The notes: generated by a model from the letters alone, not told the origin. A DNA stretch of 64,000 bases from Idiomarina sp. X4 (GCF_002808045.1 NZ_CP025000.1:2356001-2420000); one strand, 5' to 3'; shown: positions 27,470 through 38,923, numbered from the stretch's first letter. Numbers and translations: made by a program.

Positions 27470-28201
27470 CTAGGTCAGAGGCTTTTGTAAAACAGTAATG
27501 TAATTCACGTCTATGTCGGTTTCTGACAAAGTGAATCCTTTTAATGGATGGAAAATTAATCCATTAATATCAATCTCATTAAGTCCGGCTTCATCGGCCA
27601 TACGAAGAAGTTCCGACGGCTTAATAAAACGCTGATGCTGGTGTGTGCCTTTGGGCACCCAACCCAGTATATGTTCAGCAGCCAAAATACCCAGCAGCCA
27701 GGACTTAACGTTACGGTTTAGGGTTGAGAAAAACACTAAACCGCCGGGTTTAACCGCTTTTGCGCAGGCATTAACTATAGAGGCTGGGTCAGGCACGTGT
27801 TCCAGCATTTCTAAACAGGTTACCGCATCATACTGACTTTCATGTTCGGCCGCGTGATTTTCAACGGCGACACATTGATAATCGACAGAAACGTCGCTTT
27901 CCAATGCATGCAGACGAGCAATTTTTAGTGACTCTTCGGCTAAATCGATACCGGTAACTTTGGCACCACGCTCTGCCATAGCTTCGCTGAGCAGACCACC
28001 ACCACAACCAACATCGAGAATGCTTTTGCCAAATAAGCCATTAGCGTGTTGCTCAATAAAAGACAGCCGAACCGGGTTAATTTCGTGCAAAGGTTTGAAT
28101 TCGCCTTCCGGGTCCCACCAACGCGAGGCTAGGGCCGAGAACTTAGCGATTTCTTCTAAATCGACGTTTTTTTGTTCAGTATTTTTGTTTTCTTGAGTCA
28201 T
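27470..28201 (-). CDS. ubiG: Ubiquinone biosynthesis O-methyltransferase
   Basis: A 243-residue SAM-dependent methyltransferase that carries out both O-methylations in ubiquinone synthesis. SAM motif [20 protein letters not shown] is near residues 61-80, and the diagnostic [20 protein letters not shown] block precedes it. The ATG at 28201 is favoured over the GTG at 28210; neither has a strong ribosome-binding site. It is divergent from gyrA, the same arrangement as in E. coli and Pseudomonas. Confidence 0.93.
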   Translation of the reverse strand: MTQENKNTEQKNVDLEEIAKFSALASRWWDPEGEFKPLHEINPVRLSFIEQHANGLFGKSILDVGCGGGLLSEAMAERGAKVTGIDLAEESLKIARLHALESDVSVDYQCVAVENHAAEHESQYDAVTCLEMLEHVPDPASIVNACAKAVKPGGLVFFSTLNRNVKSWLLGILAAEHILGWVPKGTHQHQRFIKPSELLRMADEAGLNEIDINGLIFHPLKGFTLSETDIDVNYITVLQKPLT

Positions 28202-28292
28202 GGAGTGCACTGTTGTGAGCGATAAATAACGCGGCTAGTCTACCCTAGCTAAAGAATAAGAAAAAGAGGGTGCGAGACTCGTTTCGGATGGG

Positions 28293-28298
28293 TACAAT
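28293..28298 (+). promoter_or_regulatory. Candidate -10 element of the gyrA promoter
   Basis: TACAAT 53 bases upstream of the gyrA ATG in the ubiG-gyrA divergent interval. The -35 is poor, which is common for supercoiling-relaxation-induced gyrase promoters, but that link is an inference. Confidence 0.35.
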
Positions 28299-28350
28299 GA
28301 CTGCATCAAAATAACAAAGATATGCGGATTTTTATTTTAGGGACTGAACT

Positions 28351-30978
28351 ATGAGCGATCTAGCCAGAGAAGTGTCACCGGTTAATATCGAAGATGAATT
28401 AAAAAGCTCTTATCTCGATTATGCGATGAGCGTTATCGTCGGGCGTGCATTGCCTGACGTCAGGGACGGATTAAAACCGGTACACCGACGTGTCTTATTC
28501 GCAATGAACGAGTTGCGTAACGACTACAACAAACCCTATAAAAAGTCAGCGCGTGTGGTCGGTGACGTTATCGGTAAATATCACCCGCACGGTGACAGCG
28601 CGGTGTATGACACTATTGTTCGTATGGCGCAGGACTTTTCATTGCGTTACATGCTGGTTGACGGGCAGGGTAACTTTGGCTCGGTCGATGGCGACTCTGC
28701 AGCGGCGATGCGTTACACCGAAATTCGCATGGCTAAAATCTCTCACCAGTTACTGGCCGATTTAGACAAGGAAACCGTCGACTTTGTCGATAACTATGAC
28801 GGTACTGAGCGCATTCCTGACGTACTGCCAACACGTGTTCCTAACCTTTTGGTTAACGGTTCTTCCGGTATCGCGGTTGGTATGGCGACCAATATTCCGC
28901 CGCATAACCTGACTGAGGTCATTAACGGCTCTCTGGCGATGATCGACAACCCAGATATCGATGTTGATGGGTTAATGGAATACATCCCGGGTCCGGACTT
29001 CCCAACGGCTGCCACCATTTCAGGCCGGAGCGGCATTGTAGAAGCGTACAAAACGGGTCGTGGTCGCATTCACTTGCGTGCTAAAGCGGAAGTAGAAGTT
29101 GACGAAAAAACCGGCAAAGAAACCATTATTGTTACGGAAATTCCGTATCAAGTGAACAAAGCGCGCTTAATTGAAAAAATTGCTGAACTAGTAAAAGAGA
29201 AGCGCGTTGAAGGTATTAGCGCCTTGCGCGACGAGTCTGACAAAGACGGTATGCGCATTGTCATTGAAATACGCCGTGGTGATGTTGGCGAGGTGGTACT
29301 GAATCACTTATACGCAAACACCCAATTACAAGTGGTGTTTGGTATTAATATGGTGGCGCTGGATAAAAATCAGCCGCGTCTATTTAATTTGCGCGACATG
29401 CTGGATTGCTTTATCCGTCACCGTCGCGAAGTTGTAACTCGCCGCTCGGTTTACGAGTTACGTAAGGCGCGTGAACGTGCTCATATCTTGGAAGGTCTGG
29501 CGATATCGCTGGCGAATATAGATGAAGTTATTGAGTTAATTCGTCGCTCTCCAACACCTGCGGAAGCGAAAGCCGGGCTTATTTCCCGTGCCTGGAAGCT
29601 GGGTGACGTTGCTGCCATGCTGGAAACGGCTGGTGTTGATGCGGCACGTCCGGATCACTTGCCGGAAGAGTACGGCATTAAAGGTGACAACTATCATCTG
29701 ACCGAAGCACAAGCGCAAGCCATTCTTGATTTACGTTTACACAAACTCACAGGCTTAGAGCACGAGAAAATTCTTGATGAATACAAAGGTCTGTTAGAGC
29801 AAATCGCTGAACTATTGCACATTTTGCGTAGCTCAGAGCGTCTAATGGAAGTGATTCGCGAAGAGCTTGTTGAAATTCGTGATAACTTTGGTGACGAACG
29901 TAAGACAGATATTACTGCTGCAGCGCACGACATCAGCATGGAAGACCTGATTAATGAAGAAGATGTTGTGTTGACGCTCTCTCATGAAGGTTATGTGAAA
30001 TATCAGCCGCTGACTGAGTACGAAGCACAGCGCCGTGGCGGTAAAGGTAAAGCCGCAACGAAAATGAAGGACGAAGACTTCATTGAACGTCTGTGGGTTG
30101 CGAATACGCACGACACCATTTTGTGCTTCTCGACTCGTGGTCGTATTTACTGGATGAAGGTGTATCAGTTGCCGTTAGCAAGCCGAGCATCGCGCGGTAA
30201 GCCGATTGTTAACTTGCTGCCTCTTGAAGAGGATGAACGCATTACCGCTATTCTGCCAACCCGCGACTATCCGGAAGACAAGTTCGTGGTTATGGCAACG
30301 AAGAACGGCACGATTAAGAAGACACCATTGCCTGAGTATTCTCGCCCACGTAATGGTGGAATCATTGCTCTTAACCTGGTGGAAGGCGACGAGCTTATCG
30401 GTGTTGATATTACTGACGGTAATGGCGACATCATGTTGTTCTCAGATGCGGGTAAAGTGGTTCGCTTTGCGGAAGAGCAGGTTCGCTCTATGGGTCGCAC
30501 TGCAACGGGTGTTCGCGGTATTCGTTTGGAAGAAGGCCAGCGTGTGGTGTCACTTATAGTGCCGCGTGAGTACGAAGACCAGGAAGCGGCCGTTCTGACG
30601 GTTACAGAGAATGGTTATGGTAAGCGTACGCCATTGAGTGAATACCCAGCTAAGAGCCGTGCAACCAAAGGTGTGGTTTCTATTAAAGTGAGTGAGCGAA
30701 ATGGCTCGGTTGTCGGTGCGATGGAAGTTATCGATGGCAACGAAATTATGCTTATCAGTAATAAAGGCACATTGGTTAGAACTCGCGTCAACGAAGTATC
30801 TACGGTTGGTCGTAACACGCAAGGTGTCCGCCTAATTCGCACTGGTGATGACGAAAAAGTTGTCGGCTTGCAGCGCATTGATGAAATTGATGAAGACGAA
30901 GAGCTGATTGAAGGTGACGTTGTTGCCGATAATGGCGAAGAAGACGGAGCCAACCAAGAAGGAGCTTCTGAAGAATAA
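28351..30978 (+). CDS. gyrA: DNA gyrase subunit A
   Basis: An 875-residue type IIA topoisomerase subunit that introduces negative supercoils together with GyrB. The catalytic tyrosine is in [10 protein letters not shown]. The quinolone-determining region reads [14 protein letters not shown], with wild-type Ser and Asp at positions equivalent to E. coli 83 and 87, so no classical resistance change. The GyrA box QRRGGKG, needed for wrapping DNA, is present before the six-bladed C-terminal pinwheel. The tail is strongly acidic. The stop overlaps the serC start by one base. Confidence 0.97.
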   Translation: MSDLAREVSPVNIEDELKSSYLDYAMSVIVGRALPDVRDGLKPVHRRVLFAMNELRNDYNKPYKKSARVVGDVIGKYHPHGDSAVYDTIVRMAQDFSLRYMLVDGQGNFGSVDGDSAAAMRYTEIRMAKISHQLLADLDKETVDFVDNYDGTERIPDVLPTRVPNLLVNGSSGIAVGMATNIPPHNLTEVINGSLAMIDNPDIDVDGLMEYIPGPDFPTAATISGRSGIVEAYKTGRGRIHLRAKAEVEVDEKTGKETIIVTEIPYQVNKARLIEKIAELVKEKRVEGISALRDESDKDGMRIVIEIRRGDVGEVVLNHLYANTQLQVVFGINMVALDKNQPRLFNLRDMLDCFIRHRREVVTRRSVYELRKARERAHILEGLAISLANIDEVIELIRRSPTPAEAKAGLISRAWKLGDVAAMLETAGVDAARPDHLPEEYGIKGDNYHLTEAQAQAILDLRLHKLTGLEHEKILDEYKGLLEQIAELLHILRSSERLMEVIREELVEIRDNFGDERKTDITAAAHDISMEDLINEEDVVLTLSHEGYVKYQPLTEYEAQRRGGKGKAATKMKDEDFIERLWVANTHDTILCFSTRGRIYWMKVYQLPLASRASRGKPIVNLLPLEEDERITAILPTRDYPEDKFVVMATKNGTIKKTPLPEYSRPRNGGIIALNLVEGDELIGVDITDGNGDIMLFSDAGKVVRFAEEQVRSMGRTATGVRGIRLEEGQRVVSLIVPREYEDQEAAVLTVTENGYGKRTPLSEYPAKSRATKGVVSIKVSERNGSVVGAMEVIDGNEIMLISNKGTLVRTRVNEVSTVGRNTQGVRLIRTGDDEKVVGLQRIDEIDEDEELIEGDVVADNGEEDGANQEGASEE

Positions 30979-32063
30979 TGAGTGACGTATTTAACTTTTC
31001 AGCAGGACCGGCAATGTTGCCGGTCGATGTTTTAAAGCAAGCTCAGAAAGAACTTCTCAACTGGAATAACCAAGGCGTTTCTGTGATGGAAATGTCGCAC
31101 CGTGACCCGGCGTATGTGCGCATGGCACGAGAGGCTGAGCAAGACTTACGTGACTTACTGGATGTTCCGGATGACTACGACGTCTTGTTTTTACAAGGCG
31201 GTGGTCGCGGCCAGTTTTCCGCAGTACCGCAGAATATTGCCGCGCCTGATTCAACGGTAGATTACCTGGATACCGGTATTTGGTCGGGTTTTGCTATACG
31301 CGAGGCTGAAAAGTTTGTTGCTAAAGTTAACGTGGCAGGCCAGGTGAAAGAGGGCGTTAAAGGTAAAGAGATTGAGTCTCCGGATGATTGGCAGTTGTCT
31401 GACAATGCAGCGTATTTTCATTATTGCCCCAATGAAACCGTGGACGGTATTGCACTTCACGATATTCCTAATGTTAATGCGCCCATTGTGGCAGACATGT
31501 CGTCAAATATACTATCGGAGCCGCTGGACGTATCTAAATTTGGTGTTATTTACGCTGGTGCGCAAAAGAATATTGGTCCGTCAGGCTTCGCTATTGCCAT
31601 CGTAAAACGAGACTTGCTGGGGTCACCACAGAAGCAGGTTTCATCGATTATGGACTATCAGTTACAGGCGAAAGACGGGTCTATGTATAACACGCCTAAC
31701 ACTTTTGCCTGGTATTTAGCTGGGTTGGTGTTCAAATGGCTTAAGGCGCAAGGTGGTTTGTCCGAAATGGGTCGAATCAACCATGAAAAGGCTCAGTTAT
31801 TGTATGACTTTATCGACAAGTCTGACTTTTACCGAAATACCGTTAACCCGCAGTATCGCTCTATTATGAACGTGCCTTTCCAGCTTGCTGATGACAAATT
31901 GGATGTTGAGTTTTTAGCTCAGGCCGAAGCCGCAGGTTTCAAAGGCTTGAAAGGGCATCGTTTTGTGGGTGGCATGCGAGCAAGTATTTATAATGCAATG
32001 CCGATAGGCGGTGTTAAAGCGTTACTGAGTTTTATGGCGGATTTTGAGAGAAGTCAAAGCTAG
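30978..32063 (+). CDS. serC: Phosphoserine aminotransferase
   Basis: A 361-residue class V aminotransferase that makes phosphoserine for serine synthesis and 4-phosphohydroxythreonine for pyridoxal phosphate. The N-terminus [11 protein letters not shown] and the PLP-lysine motif [13 protein letters not shown] are diagnostic. The ATG shares a base with the gyrA stop, so translation is coupled to gyrA. hisC follows after 54 bp. The gene order gyrA-serC-hisC-aroA-cmk matches Pseudomonas except that pheA and tyrA are missing. Confidence 0.96.
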   Translation: MSDVFNFSAGPAMLPVDVLKQAQKELLNWNNQGVSVMEMSHRDPAYVRMAREAEQDLRDLLDVPDDYDVLFLQGGGRGQFSAVPQNIAAPDSTVDYLDTGIWSGFAIREAEKFVAKVNVAGQVKEGVKGKEIESPDDWQLSDNAAYFHYCPNETVDGIALHDIPNVNAPIVADMSSNILSEPLDVSKFGVIYAGAQKNIGPSGFAIAIVKRDLLGSPQKQVSSIMDYQLQAKDGSMYNTPNTFAWYLAGLVFKWLKAQGGLSEMGRINHEKAQLLYDFIDKSDFYRNTVNPQYRSIMNVPFQLADDKLDVEFLAQAEAAGFKGLKGHRFVGGMRASIYNAMPIGGVKALLSFMADFERSQS

Positions 32064-32117
32064 AATCAAAATAGAGTTAAGTTCCAAAAATAATAAAACA
32101 AAAGGCTTACGAGAATT

Positions 32118-33221
32118 ATGAGTAATTTTGATGCATTGTCATTGGTTAACCCTGGTGTAAAGCAGCTTCGACCTTATCAGGCGGGCAAACCGGTGTCTGA
32201 ATTGCAGCGCGAACTGGGTTTAAAGCACGTCGTCAAATTAGCGTCAAACGAGAATCCATTAGGTTTGAGCGAGAAAGTCAAAACCGCACTGGAAGCCGAG
32301 CTTAATGACTTAGTGCGTTATCCGGACGCGAACGGGTATTACCTGAAAAGCCGCCTGGCTGAACTGAACTCAGTGGCAACGCAACAAATTACTTTAGGCA
32401 ATGGCTCTAATGACGTGTTGGAAATTCTGGCGCGTACGTTCGTATCTGATCAGGACGAAGTCATTTTCTCACAGCACGCGTTTGTCGTTTACCCGTTAGT
32501 TACCCAGGCCATTGGAGCAAAACCTGTTGCAGTACCCGCGGTTGATTACGGGCACGATCTTGACGGTATGGCGGCTGCTATAACAAGCAAAACCAAGATG
32601 ATTTTCATCGCTAACCCAAATAACCCAACGGGCACTTTTTTAACGACCGCGTCAATTAATGCGTTTTTGGACAAAGTGCCTCAAAATGTCATTGTTGTGT
32701 TAGATGAAGCTTATTATGAGTACGTACCTGAAGCAGAACGGGCGCCATCGGTTGAGTGGATTAAGGAGTATCCCAACCTTGTAGTAAGCCGCACGTTTTC
32801 AAAAGCCTACGGGTTGGCTGGATTACGCGCAGGTTATGCAGTAAGCCATGAAAGCATTGCTGATGTATTAAACCGTATTCGTCAGCCATTTAATATGAAT
32901 TCACTGTCCTTAAAAGCGGCAGAAGTCGTGTTGGATGATCATGCTTACTTGCAAAAAGCCGTCGAGATTAATGCCCATGGCATGAAACAGCTAACTGACT
33001 TTTGTGAGAGCGCAGGCTTAAACTATATTCCGTCTTACGGCAACTTCCTGACCATTGAAGTCGGTCCGGATGCGGAGAAACTGTACGATGAGCTTTTGCA
33101 CGAAGGCGTGATTGTTCGTCCGGTTACAGGCTATGAGCTGCCGAACCATTTACGTGTCAGTATTGGTTTACCAGAAGAAAACGATGCGTTTATTAAGGCG
33201 ATGAAAAAGCTGCGTGGCTGA
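32118..33221 (+). CDS. hisC: Histidinol-phosphate aminotransferase
   Basis: A 367-residue class I/II PLP aminotransferase. The PLP-lysine is in SRTFSKAYGLAGLRAGY, and SNENPLGLS plus NPNNPTGTF are typical of HisC. In Pseudomonas the copy in this context (hisC2) also transaminates aromatic keto acids, consistent with the neighbour aroA. Without a view of the his operon elsewhere, it is unclear whether this is the only HisC. The 3' end overlaps the aroA GTG start by 8 bases. Confidence 0.93.
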   Translation: MSNFDALSLVNPGVKQLRPYQAGKPVSELQRELGLKHVVKLASNENPLGLSEKVKTALEAELNDLVRYPDANGYYLKSRLAELNSVATQQITLGNGSNDVLEILARTFVSDQDEVIFSQHAFVVYPLVTQAIGAKPVAVPAVDYGHDLDGMAAAITSKTKMIFIANPNNPTGTFLTTASINAFLDKVPQNVIVVLDEAYYEYVPEAERAPSVEWIKEYPNLVVSRTFSKAYGLAGLRAGYAVSHESIADVLNRIRQPFNMNSLSLKAAEVVLDDHAYLQKAVEINAHGMKQLTDFCESAGLNYIPSYGNFLTIEVGPDAEKLYDELLHEGVIVRPVTGYELPNHLRVSIGLPEENDAFIKAMKKLRG

Positions 33222-34503
33222 ATCGATTTTCCTTGAATCCCGGAGTCAATGCAGCGGAACCGTTGTGCTTCCGGGCTCTAAAAGTATTGCCAACAGGGCG
33301 TTGTTAATGTCAGCGCTCTGCTCTGAACCTGTCCGGTTACACAATTTACTCAACAGCGAAGACACTGAACACATGCTCAATGCCTTGGTAGCCTTGGGTG
33401 TTCAGTGTGAAAAAGTCGATAATACGATGGTGGTTACCGGGCTTTCCGGGCGTTGGAAGCCTACCGAAACATCGTTGCCTTTAGGTAATGCTGGAACCGC
33501 CATGCGACCGCTAATAGCGGTGCTTGCTGCTACGTTAAACGTCAATCAACAAGTTGAGCTGACAGGCGATGCCCGTATGCAGGAACGTCCCGTTCAACAC
33601 TTGGTTGAAGCGTTGCAAGCGCAAGGCGCAGGGGTAATCTATCAAAAGACGTCCGGTTTTCCCCCCGTTCTAATTAAATCGGGTCTGAACGCTGGTGATT
33701 TCTTTATTGACGGTTCCGTTTCTAGCCAATTTATTTCCGCGTTGCTCATGGCATTACCGCTGCTAAAAGGCGACTCCACCTTAACTTTGGTGGGCGAGGT
33801 GGTGTCGAAACCTTATATCGAACTCACGTTAAAAATGTTAGCTGACTTTGGTGTTGTGATTGAGCGCGCTTCTGAAAATTGCTTTCACATAGAAGGGAGG
33901 CAGTCGTATATGTCGCCCGGAGACTATCATGTTGAAGGTGACGCTAGCGGTGCTTCCTATTGGATGGCTGCGGCATTGCTCGGTGGGGGACCGGTTACTA
34001 TCGAAGGTGTCGGCGCTGCGTCTATTCAGGGTGATAAAGCGTTTGCAGAAGTCATTCAGGCAATGGGTGGTAACGTTGACATGGGTCAGCATCAAATGAC
34101 AGTAACAGGCTCAGGACAGGTTAAAGGTATTGAGCAAGACTTTAATGCTATTCCTGACGCTGCTATGACGGTTGCCCCGTTAGCGTTATTTGCCGATAAA
34201 CCAACCATTATTCGCAACGTTGCTAACTGGCGTGTAAAGGAAACAGACCGATTATCGGCAATGGCGACAGAGTTACGAAAGCTGGGTGCAGAGATAGAAG
34301 AAGGTGCCGATTATATAAAAATACACCCGGTTCAGCATTGGCAAAGCGCTGAAATAGACACCTATAAAGACCATCGGATGGCCATGTGTTTCTCATTAAT
34401 CGCTTTTTCTCCCGTTGGTATCACTATTAATGATCCTGACTGTTGTCGTAAAACGTACCCTACTTATTTCCAAGAGTTTTCACGAATCTGTCAAAGTTAC
34501 TGA
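33214..34503 (+). CDS. aroA: 3-phosphoshikimate 1-carboxyvinyltransferase (EPSP synthase)
   Basis: A 429-residue enzyme joining shikimate-3-phosphate and PEP in the shikimate pathway. LPGSKSIANRALL near residue 20, LGNAGTAMRPL near residue 90 and KETDRLSAMATEL are the standard class I EPSPS motifs. The GTG start overlaps hisC. Unlike in Pseudomonas, there is no fused prephenate dehydrogenase at the N-terminus, and length and motifs are complete. Confidence 0.96.
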   Translation: MAESIFLESRSQCSGTVVLPGSKSIANRALLMSALCSEPVRLHNLLNSEDTEHMLNALVALGVQCEKVDNTMVVTGLSGRWKPTETSLPLGNAGTAMRPLIAVLAATLNVNQQVELTGDARMQERPVQHLVEALQAQGAGVIYQKTSGFPPVLIKSGLNAGDFFIDGSVSSQFISALLMALPLLKGDSTLTLVGEVVSKPYIELTLKMLADFGVVIERASENCFHIEGRQSYMSPGDYHVEGDASGASYWMAAALLGGGPVTIEGVGAASIQGDKAFAEVIQAMGGNVDMGQHQMTVTGSGQVKGIEQDFNAIPDAAMTVAPLALFADKPTIIRNVANWRVKETDRLSAMATELRKLGAEIEEGADYIKIHPVQHWQSAEIDTYKDHRMAMCFSLIAFSPVGITINDPDCCRKTYPTYFQEFSRICQSY

Positions 34504-34563
34504 TTAAACTCAGCCTTCCTGTTATTTCGTGCTCCTGATTAATGCAATTTTTTCACAAATGCG

Positions 34564-34569
34564 TATAAT
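34564..34569 (+). promoter_or_regulatory. -10 element of a cmk promoter
   Basis: A perfect TATAAT 45 bp upstream of the cmk ATG in the 110-bp aroA-cmk gap. No good -35 is visible at 16-18 bp, so the assignment is moderate. Confidence 0.5.
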
Positions 34570-34613
34570 TGCGCCGCTAAAAGCTGCAATACGCAGAGCA
34601 AATTGAGGATTTT

Positions 34614-35306
34614 ATGGCAACGCATATCCCCGTCATTACAATTGATGGTCCTAGTGGTGCAGGGAAAGGCACTATCAGTCGGTTACTCGCAGAAAAGCTG
34701 GGGTGGCACTTGCTCGACAGCGGTGCAATTTACCGCGTTTTGGCCTTGGCTGCGATACATCACGACTTCACGCCGGAAGATGAGGAAAGCCTGGTGGCTT
34801 TAGCCGCTCATTTGGATGTAAAATTTGAAGCCGACGAAGAAAAGTCACTGACACATATTATTTTGGAAGGCGAAGACGTTACGTTAACGATACGCACGGA
34901 AGAAGTCGGTAATATGGCGTCGAAGATTGCGGCGCTCCCGCGTGTACGCGAGGCGCTATTGCGTCGTCAACGTGGCTTTAAGGAATTGCCAGGCTTAGTC
35001 GCTGATGGTCGCGATATGGGAACAGTGGTGTTCACTGACGCCGATGCAAAAGTGTTTTTAACTGCGTCTGCCGAAGAACGTGCCCAAAGACGCTTTGATC
35101 AATTGAAGGAAAAGGGCTTTGATGCTAATATTGATCAATTAGTAAACGAAATTAAAGAACGCGATGATCGCGATATGAATCGCTCTGTGGCGCCATTGAA
35201 GCCCGCGGAGGATTCTTTGTATTTGGATTCTACTGATACGCCGATTAAAGACGTATTGGAACAAGTATTGACGTTTGCCCACAGCAAACTCTCAGAAACT
35301 AGCTAG
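34614..35306 (+). CDS. cmk: Cytidylate kinase
   Basis: A 230-residue nucleoside monophosphate kinase that phosphorylates CMP and dCMP. The P-loop [17 protein letters not shown] lies near residue 8, and the [10 protein letters not shown] and [18 protein letters not shown] segments are typical of bacterial CMP kinases. GAGG precedes the ATG. The cmk-rpsA-ihfB order is conserved across gammaproteobacteria. Confidence 0.96.
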   Translation: MATHIPVITIDGPSGAGKGTISRLLAEKLGWHLLDSGAIYRVLALAAIHHDFTPEDEESLVALAAHLDVKFEADEEKSLTHIILEGEDVTLTIRTEEVGNMASKIAALPRVREALLRRQRGFKELPGLVADGRDMGTVVFTDADAKVFLTASAEERAQRRFDQLKEKGFDANIDQLVNEIKERDDRDMNRSVAPLKPAEDSLYLDSTDTPIKDVLEQVLTFAHSKLSETS

Positions 35307-35416
35307 GGCTTGGCCCTAATTAGGGGTTCACAGTAAGGATACAGGTGAACATTTTTAATAACCCCGCTGCATATGGAATTTCAGTGGACGTCATTTATTA
35401 AGCGAAGTTAATTATT
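35307..35416 (+). promoter_or_regulatory. rpsA leader without a Shine-Dalgarno sequence
   Basis: The 110-bp stretch before rpsA has a small hairpin (AGGGC-TTG-GCCCT) directly after the cmk stop and an A/T-rich segment before the ATG, with no recognisable ribosome-binding site. In E. coli the rpsA leader also lacks a canonical site and is autoregulated by S1; a similar mechanism here is inferred. Confidence 0.5.
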
Positions 35417-37093
35417 ATGTCAGAAAATTTTGCACAGCTGTTTGAAGAAAGCCTGAAAGAAGTCGAAACTCGTCCGGGCTCCATCGTAAAAGGCACAATC
35501 GTTGCTATCGAAAAAGACTTAGTATTAGTTGATGCAGGTCTTAAATCTGAAAGTGCGATTCCTGCAGAACAATTCCGCAATGCTGAAGGTGAGCTTGAAA
35601 TCAACGTCGGTGACGAAGTTGATGTAGCCCTTGACGCTGTTGAGGACGGCTTCGGTGAAACGATTCTTTCACGTGAAAAAGCGAAGCGCTATGAAGCTTG
35701 GCTGCAGCTGGAAAAAGCACACGAAGAAAACGCAACGGTTACCGGTTACATCTCTGGTAAAGTTAAAGGCGGCTTCACGGTTGACCTTGGCGGCGTTCGT
35801 GCGTTCTTACCTGGTTCATTGGTTGACGTACGTCCAGTACGTGAAACGACTCACCTTGAGAACAAAGACTTAGAATTCAAAGTTATCAAGCTTGATCAGA
35901 AGCGCAACAACGTTGTTGTTTCTCGTCGTGCTGTTATCGAGAAAGAAAACAGTGCAGAGCGCGAAGAGCTGCTTGAGAACTTGCAAGAAGGTCAGGAAGT
36001 ACAAGGTATTGTTAAGAACCTGACTGACTACGGCGCATTCGTAGATTTAGGCGGCGTAGACGGCCTATTGCACATCACCGATATGGCTTGGAAACGTGTT
36101 AAACACCCAAGCGAAATCGTGAACGTTGGCGATGAAATCACAGTTAAAGTATTGAAGTTTGACCGTGAGCGCACTCGTGTATCTCTTGGCCTGAAACAAT
36201 TAGGCGAAGATCCATGGGCAGATATCGCAAACCGTTACCCAGAAGGTCACCGTTTAACTGGTCGTGTTACGAACTTGACTGATTACGGCTGCTTCGTAGA
36301 AATCGAAGAGGGTGTTGAAGGTCTTGTTCACGTTTCTGAAATGGACTGGACTAACAAAAACGTTCATCCTTCTAAAGTGGTTAACCTTGATGACACTGTT
36401 GAAGTTATGGTTCTGGAAATTGACGAAGAACGTCGTCGTATTTCTCTTGGCCTTAAACAGTGCAAACCTAACCCTTGGGAAGAGTTTGCTAAGAACCACA
36501 ATAAAGGCGAGAAAGTTACTGGTAAAATCAAGTCAATCACTGACTTCGGTATCTTCATTGGCCTGGACGGTGGCATCGACGGCTTGGTTCACTTGTCAGA
36601 CATCAGCTGGAACACTCCAGGTGAAGAAGCGGTTCGCGACTATAAGAAAGGCGAAGAAGTTACCGCTGTTGTCATGCAGGTTGACGCAGAGCGTGAGCGT
36701 ATCTCTCTAGGTATCAAGCAATTAGAAGAAGATCCGTTTAACAATTACCTGGCAGCTAACAAAAAAGGTGCTATTGTTGAAGGTACAGTAACTGAAGTTG
36801 ACGCTAAAGGTGCTAAAGTTGAATTAGCAGAAAGCGTTGAAGGTTACGTACGTGCAGCAGACATCGCACGCGACCGCGTTGAAGATGCAAGCACTGAATT
36901 AAGCGTTGGTGATAAGATCGAAGCTCGCTTTATGGGCGTTGACCGCAAAAACCGCACTCTGAGCCTGTCTATCAAAGCGAAAGACGAAGCTGAAGAGAAA
37001 GAAGCGGTAGAAAGCGTTAACAAACAGCAAGACAGCTCTGGTATCAACAGTGCTATGGCTGACGCGTTCAAAGCGGCAAAAACTGACGACTAA
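35417..37093 (+). CDS. rpsA: 30S ribosomal protein S1
   Basis: A 558-residue protein with six S1 (OB-fold) RNA-binding repeats, recognisable by [21 protein letters not shown] blocks such as [19 protein letters not shown] and [20 protein letters not shown]. It delivers mRNA to the 30S subunit. Codon use is strongly biased, as expected for a highly expressed gene. The N-terminus [15 protein letters not shown], which docks on protein S2, is well conserved. Confidence 0.98.
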   Translation: MSENFAQLFEESLKEVETRPGSIVKGTIVAIEKDLVLVDAGLKSESAIPAEQFRNAEGELEINVGDEVDVALDAVEDGFGETILSREKAKRYEAWLQLEKAHEENATVTGYISGKVKGGFTVDLGGVRAFLPGSLVDVRPVRETTHLENKDLEFKVIKLDQKRNNVVVSRRAVIEKENSAEREELLENLQEGQEVQGIVKNLTDYGAFVDLGGVDGLLHITDMAWKRVKHPSEIVNVGDEITVKVLKFDRERTRVSLGLKQLGEDPWADIANRYPEGHRLTGRVTNLTDYGCFVEIEEGVEGLVHVSEMDWTNKNVHPSKVVNLDDTVEVMVLEIDEERRRISLGLKQCKPNPWEEFAKNHNKGEKVTGKIKSITDFGIFIGLDGGIDGLVHLSDISWNTPGEEAVRDYKKGEEVTAVVMQVDAERERISLGIKQLEEDPFNNYLAANKKGAIVEGTVTEVDAKGAKVELAESVEGYVRAADIARDRVEDASTELSVGDKIEARFMGVDRKNRTLSLSIKAKDEAEEKEAVESVNKQQDSSGINSAMADAFKAAKTDD

Positions 37094-37137
37094 GACAGTT
37101 TTTAGTCGGAATAAACGGCTTTATCAGGAGGTAAGTT

Positions 37138-37413
37138 ATGACAAAATCAGAGCTAATTGAACGGTTAACTTTGAAGCATGAGTTGCCTCCTAAGCAAGTT
37201 GAAGCTTCTGTTAAAGAAATTCTCGAACAAATGGTGCAGTCCTTGTCTCAAGGAAAGCGCGTTGAAATTCGCGGTTTTGGAAGCTTCTCTTTGCATTATC
37301 GTGCGCCACGTGTTGGCCGAAACCCGAAAACCGGGGAGCCGGTGAACTTAGATGGGAAATACGTTCCTCATTTTAAAGCCGGCAAGGAGCTGCGTGAGCG
37401 CGTCGATTTATAA
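37138..37413 (+). CDS. ihfB: Integration host factor subunit beta
   Basis: A 91-residue HU/IHF family DNA-bending protein. [10 protein letters not shown] at the start and [20 protein letters not shown], with the DNA-intercalating Pro arm, identify IHF-beta. It acts as a heterodimer with IhfA (elsewhere). An AGGAGGT ribosome-binding site is optimal. It follows rpsA by 44 bp and is closed by a strong terminator. Confidence 0.97.
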   Translation: MTKSELIERLTLKHELPPKQVEASVKEILEQMVQSLSQGKRVEIRGFGSFSLHYRAPRVGRNPKTGEPVNLDGKYVPHFKAGKELRERVDL

Positions 37414-37436
37414 AGTAGTTTTTACGCTCGATTGAT

Positions 37437-37471
37437 AAAAACGGCATGCTATACTGGCATGCCGTTTTTTT
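37437..37471 (+). terminator. Intrinsic terminator after ihfB
   Basis: Stem AAAACGGCATGC / GCATGCCGTTTT with a short loop and a T-run of at least six, 23 bp after the ihfB stop. The next gene, lapA, starts 22 bp beyond it. Confidence 0.88.
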
Positions 37472-37492
37472 ATAAATAACAGGTAAGCGAAC

Positions 37493-37750
37493 ATGCTCAG
37501 GAAGTTGCTTATTCTTATTCCCGTTTTGGCTATATTCCTTTTAGCCTTAGCGTTCGGAGCCCAAAATACGCAAGTCATTAATGTCAATTTATTGGTTCTG
37601 AATGCCGACATGACTGTTGCGTCGTTATTGGCAATTTTCTTTGGTAGCGGTGTATTAGTCGGATTACTGGCGATGTTTTTATCCAATTTATATTGGCGTT
37701 ATCGCTGTCGAAAGCTCTCAAAGCTGTTGTCTAAACAGCAAAGTAAGTGA
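37493..37750 (+). CDS. lapA: Lipopolysaccharide assembly protein A (LapA, DUF1049)
   Basis: An 85-residue protein with two membrane helices (about residues 4-22 and 42-65) and a basic C-terminus. The AFGAQNTQVINVNLLVLNAD linker is the family signature. In E. coli LapA (YciS) acts with LapB in controlling LpxC proteolysis and LPS synthesis. lapB follows after 11 bp, as in E. coli, and pyrF then follows, also as in E. coli. Confidence 0.92.
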   Translation: MLRKLLILIPVLAIFLLALAFGAQNTQVINVNLLVLNADMTVASLLAIFFGSGVLVGLLAMFLSNLYWRYRCRKLSKLLSKQQSK

Positions 37751-37761
37751 GACAGCGCTGA

Positions 37762-38919
37762 ATGTTAGAGCTTCTTTTCTTACTTCTTCCAATTGCTGCC
37801 GCCTATGGTTGGTTCATGGGGCGCAACAGCGTGCGTACAGAAGAAAGGAAAGAGCAAAAGCGATTTTCAAAACAATACGCAACCGGTATTAATTTACTGC
37901 TCTCTGATCAGCCCGATAAAGCGGTCGATTTATTCGTCGAGTTGCTTGATGTCGATAGTGAAACCATAGAGACACACTGGACGTTGGGTAAGCTATTTCG
38001 TCGTCGGGGTGAAGTAGAGCGGGCTATTAAAATACATAAGAACCTGACATCATTACCTAATTTGTCTGAAACCGACCGCCTTACTGCTATGTACGAGTTA
38101 GGTAAAGATTATTTGGCGGCGGGTATCTATGATCGCGCAGAAAAAATGTTTCATGGCTTACAAAGCAATAAGCTTTTTAAAGAACGTAGCCAAAAGCATT
38201 TGCTAGAGCTGTATGAAGCCACCCATGAGTGGGATAAAGCCATTATTGTTGCGTTAAAGCTGATAAAGCAGGATGCATCGGTAAAAGTAACGTTGGGACA
38301 GTTATATTGCGAGGTGGCTGAAACTGTCGACCCGATTTCGGGTAAAATAAAATACTTCAATAAAGCCTTAAAGCAAGATTCTGGGTGTGTTCGGGCATCG
38401 TTATCGTTGGGGAAAATCTATCTGGAGCAGGGCGAGAATAGCCTATCGATAGAGCATCTAACGAGAATAATTGAACAAGACAAGGCATACGTTTGCGAAA
38501 CTATTCCGTTATTAGAGAAAGCATTTGCAGCTAAGAAAAACAGTCACGGCTTTGTCGACTACTTGCATACCTGTGTGGAACAGGAAGCGGGTATTACTGC
38601 GGTTATCAAGTTGTCGGAAAAAATGGCTGAATCGCAAAGTATCGAAGATGCCGAAAGCTTCATGGCGACTGCGCTAGAGAAACATCCAACGATGCGCGGG
38701 TTCCACCATTTGATGGGGCTTCATATACAGGCAGCCGACGAAGGCAGCGCCAGAGACAGCCTTAAACGATTGCAAAGAATGGTGCACGAACACATAGTGC
38801 AGCGACCAAATTATAAGTGTTATCACTGTGGTTTTTCAGGACACACACTGTATTGGCAGTGTCCGTCATGTAAAAGCTGGTCAACAACAAAACCGATATT
38901 TGGATTAGATGGTGAATAG
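37762..38919 (+). CDS. lapB: Lipopolysaccharide assembly protein B (LapB/YciM)
   Basis: A 385-residue protein with an N-terminal membrane anchor (residues 1-18), a chain of TPR repeats and a C-terminal rubredoxin-like metal site [11 protein letters not shown]...WQCPSCKSW (two CxxC pairs). In E. coli it binds FtsH and directs LpxC degradation, adjusting LPS to phospholipid levels. All key parts are present. The pyrF reading frame overlaps or nearly abuts its end. Confidence 0.95.
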   Translation: MLELLFLLLPIAAAYGWFMGRNSVRTEERKEQKRFSKQYATGINLLLSDQPDKAVDLFVELLDVDSETIETHWTLGKLFRRRGEVERAIKIHKNLTSLPNLSETDRLTAMYELGKDYLAAGIYDRAEKMFHGLQSNKLFKERSQKHLLELYEATHEWDKAIIVALKLIKQDASVKVTLGQLYCEVAETVDPISGKIKYFNKALKQDSGCVRASLSLGKIYLEQGENSLSIEHLTRIIEQDKAYVCETIPLLEKAFAAKKNSHGFVDYLHTCVEQEAGITAVIKLSEKMAESQSIEDAESFMATALEKHPTMRGFHHLMGLHIQAADEGSARDSLKRLQRMVHEHIVQRPNYKCYHCGFSGHTLYWQCPSCKSWSTTKPIFGLDGE

Positions 38920-38923
38920 TCGA

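Noticed and set aside
28439-28700. Possible quinolone-resistance change in gyrA
   Set aside because: Ser and Asp at the two classical positions are wild type.
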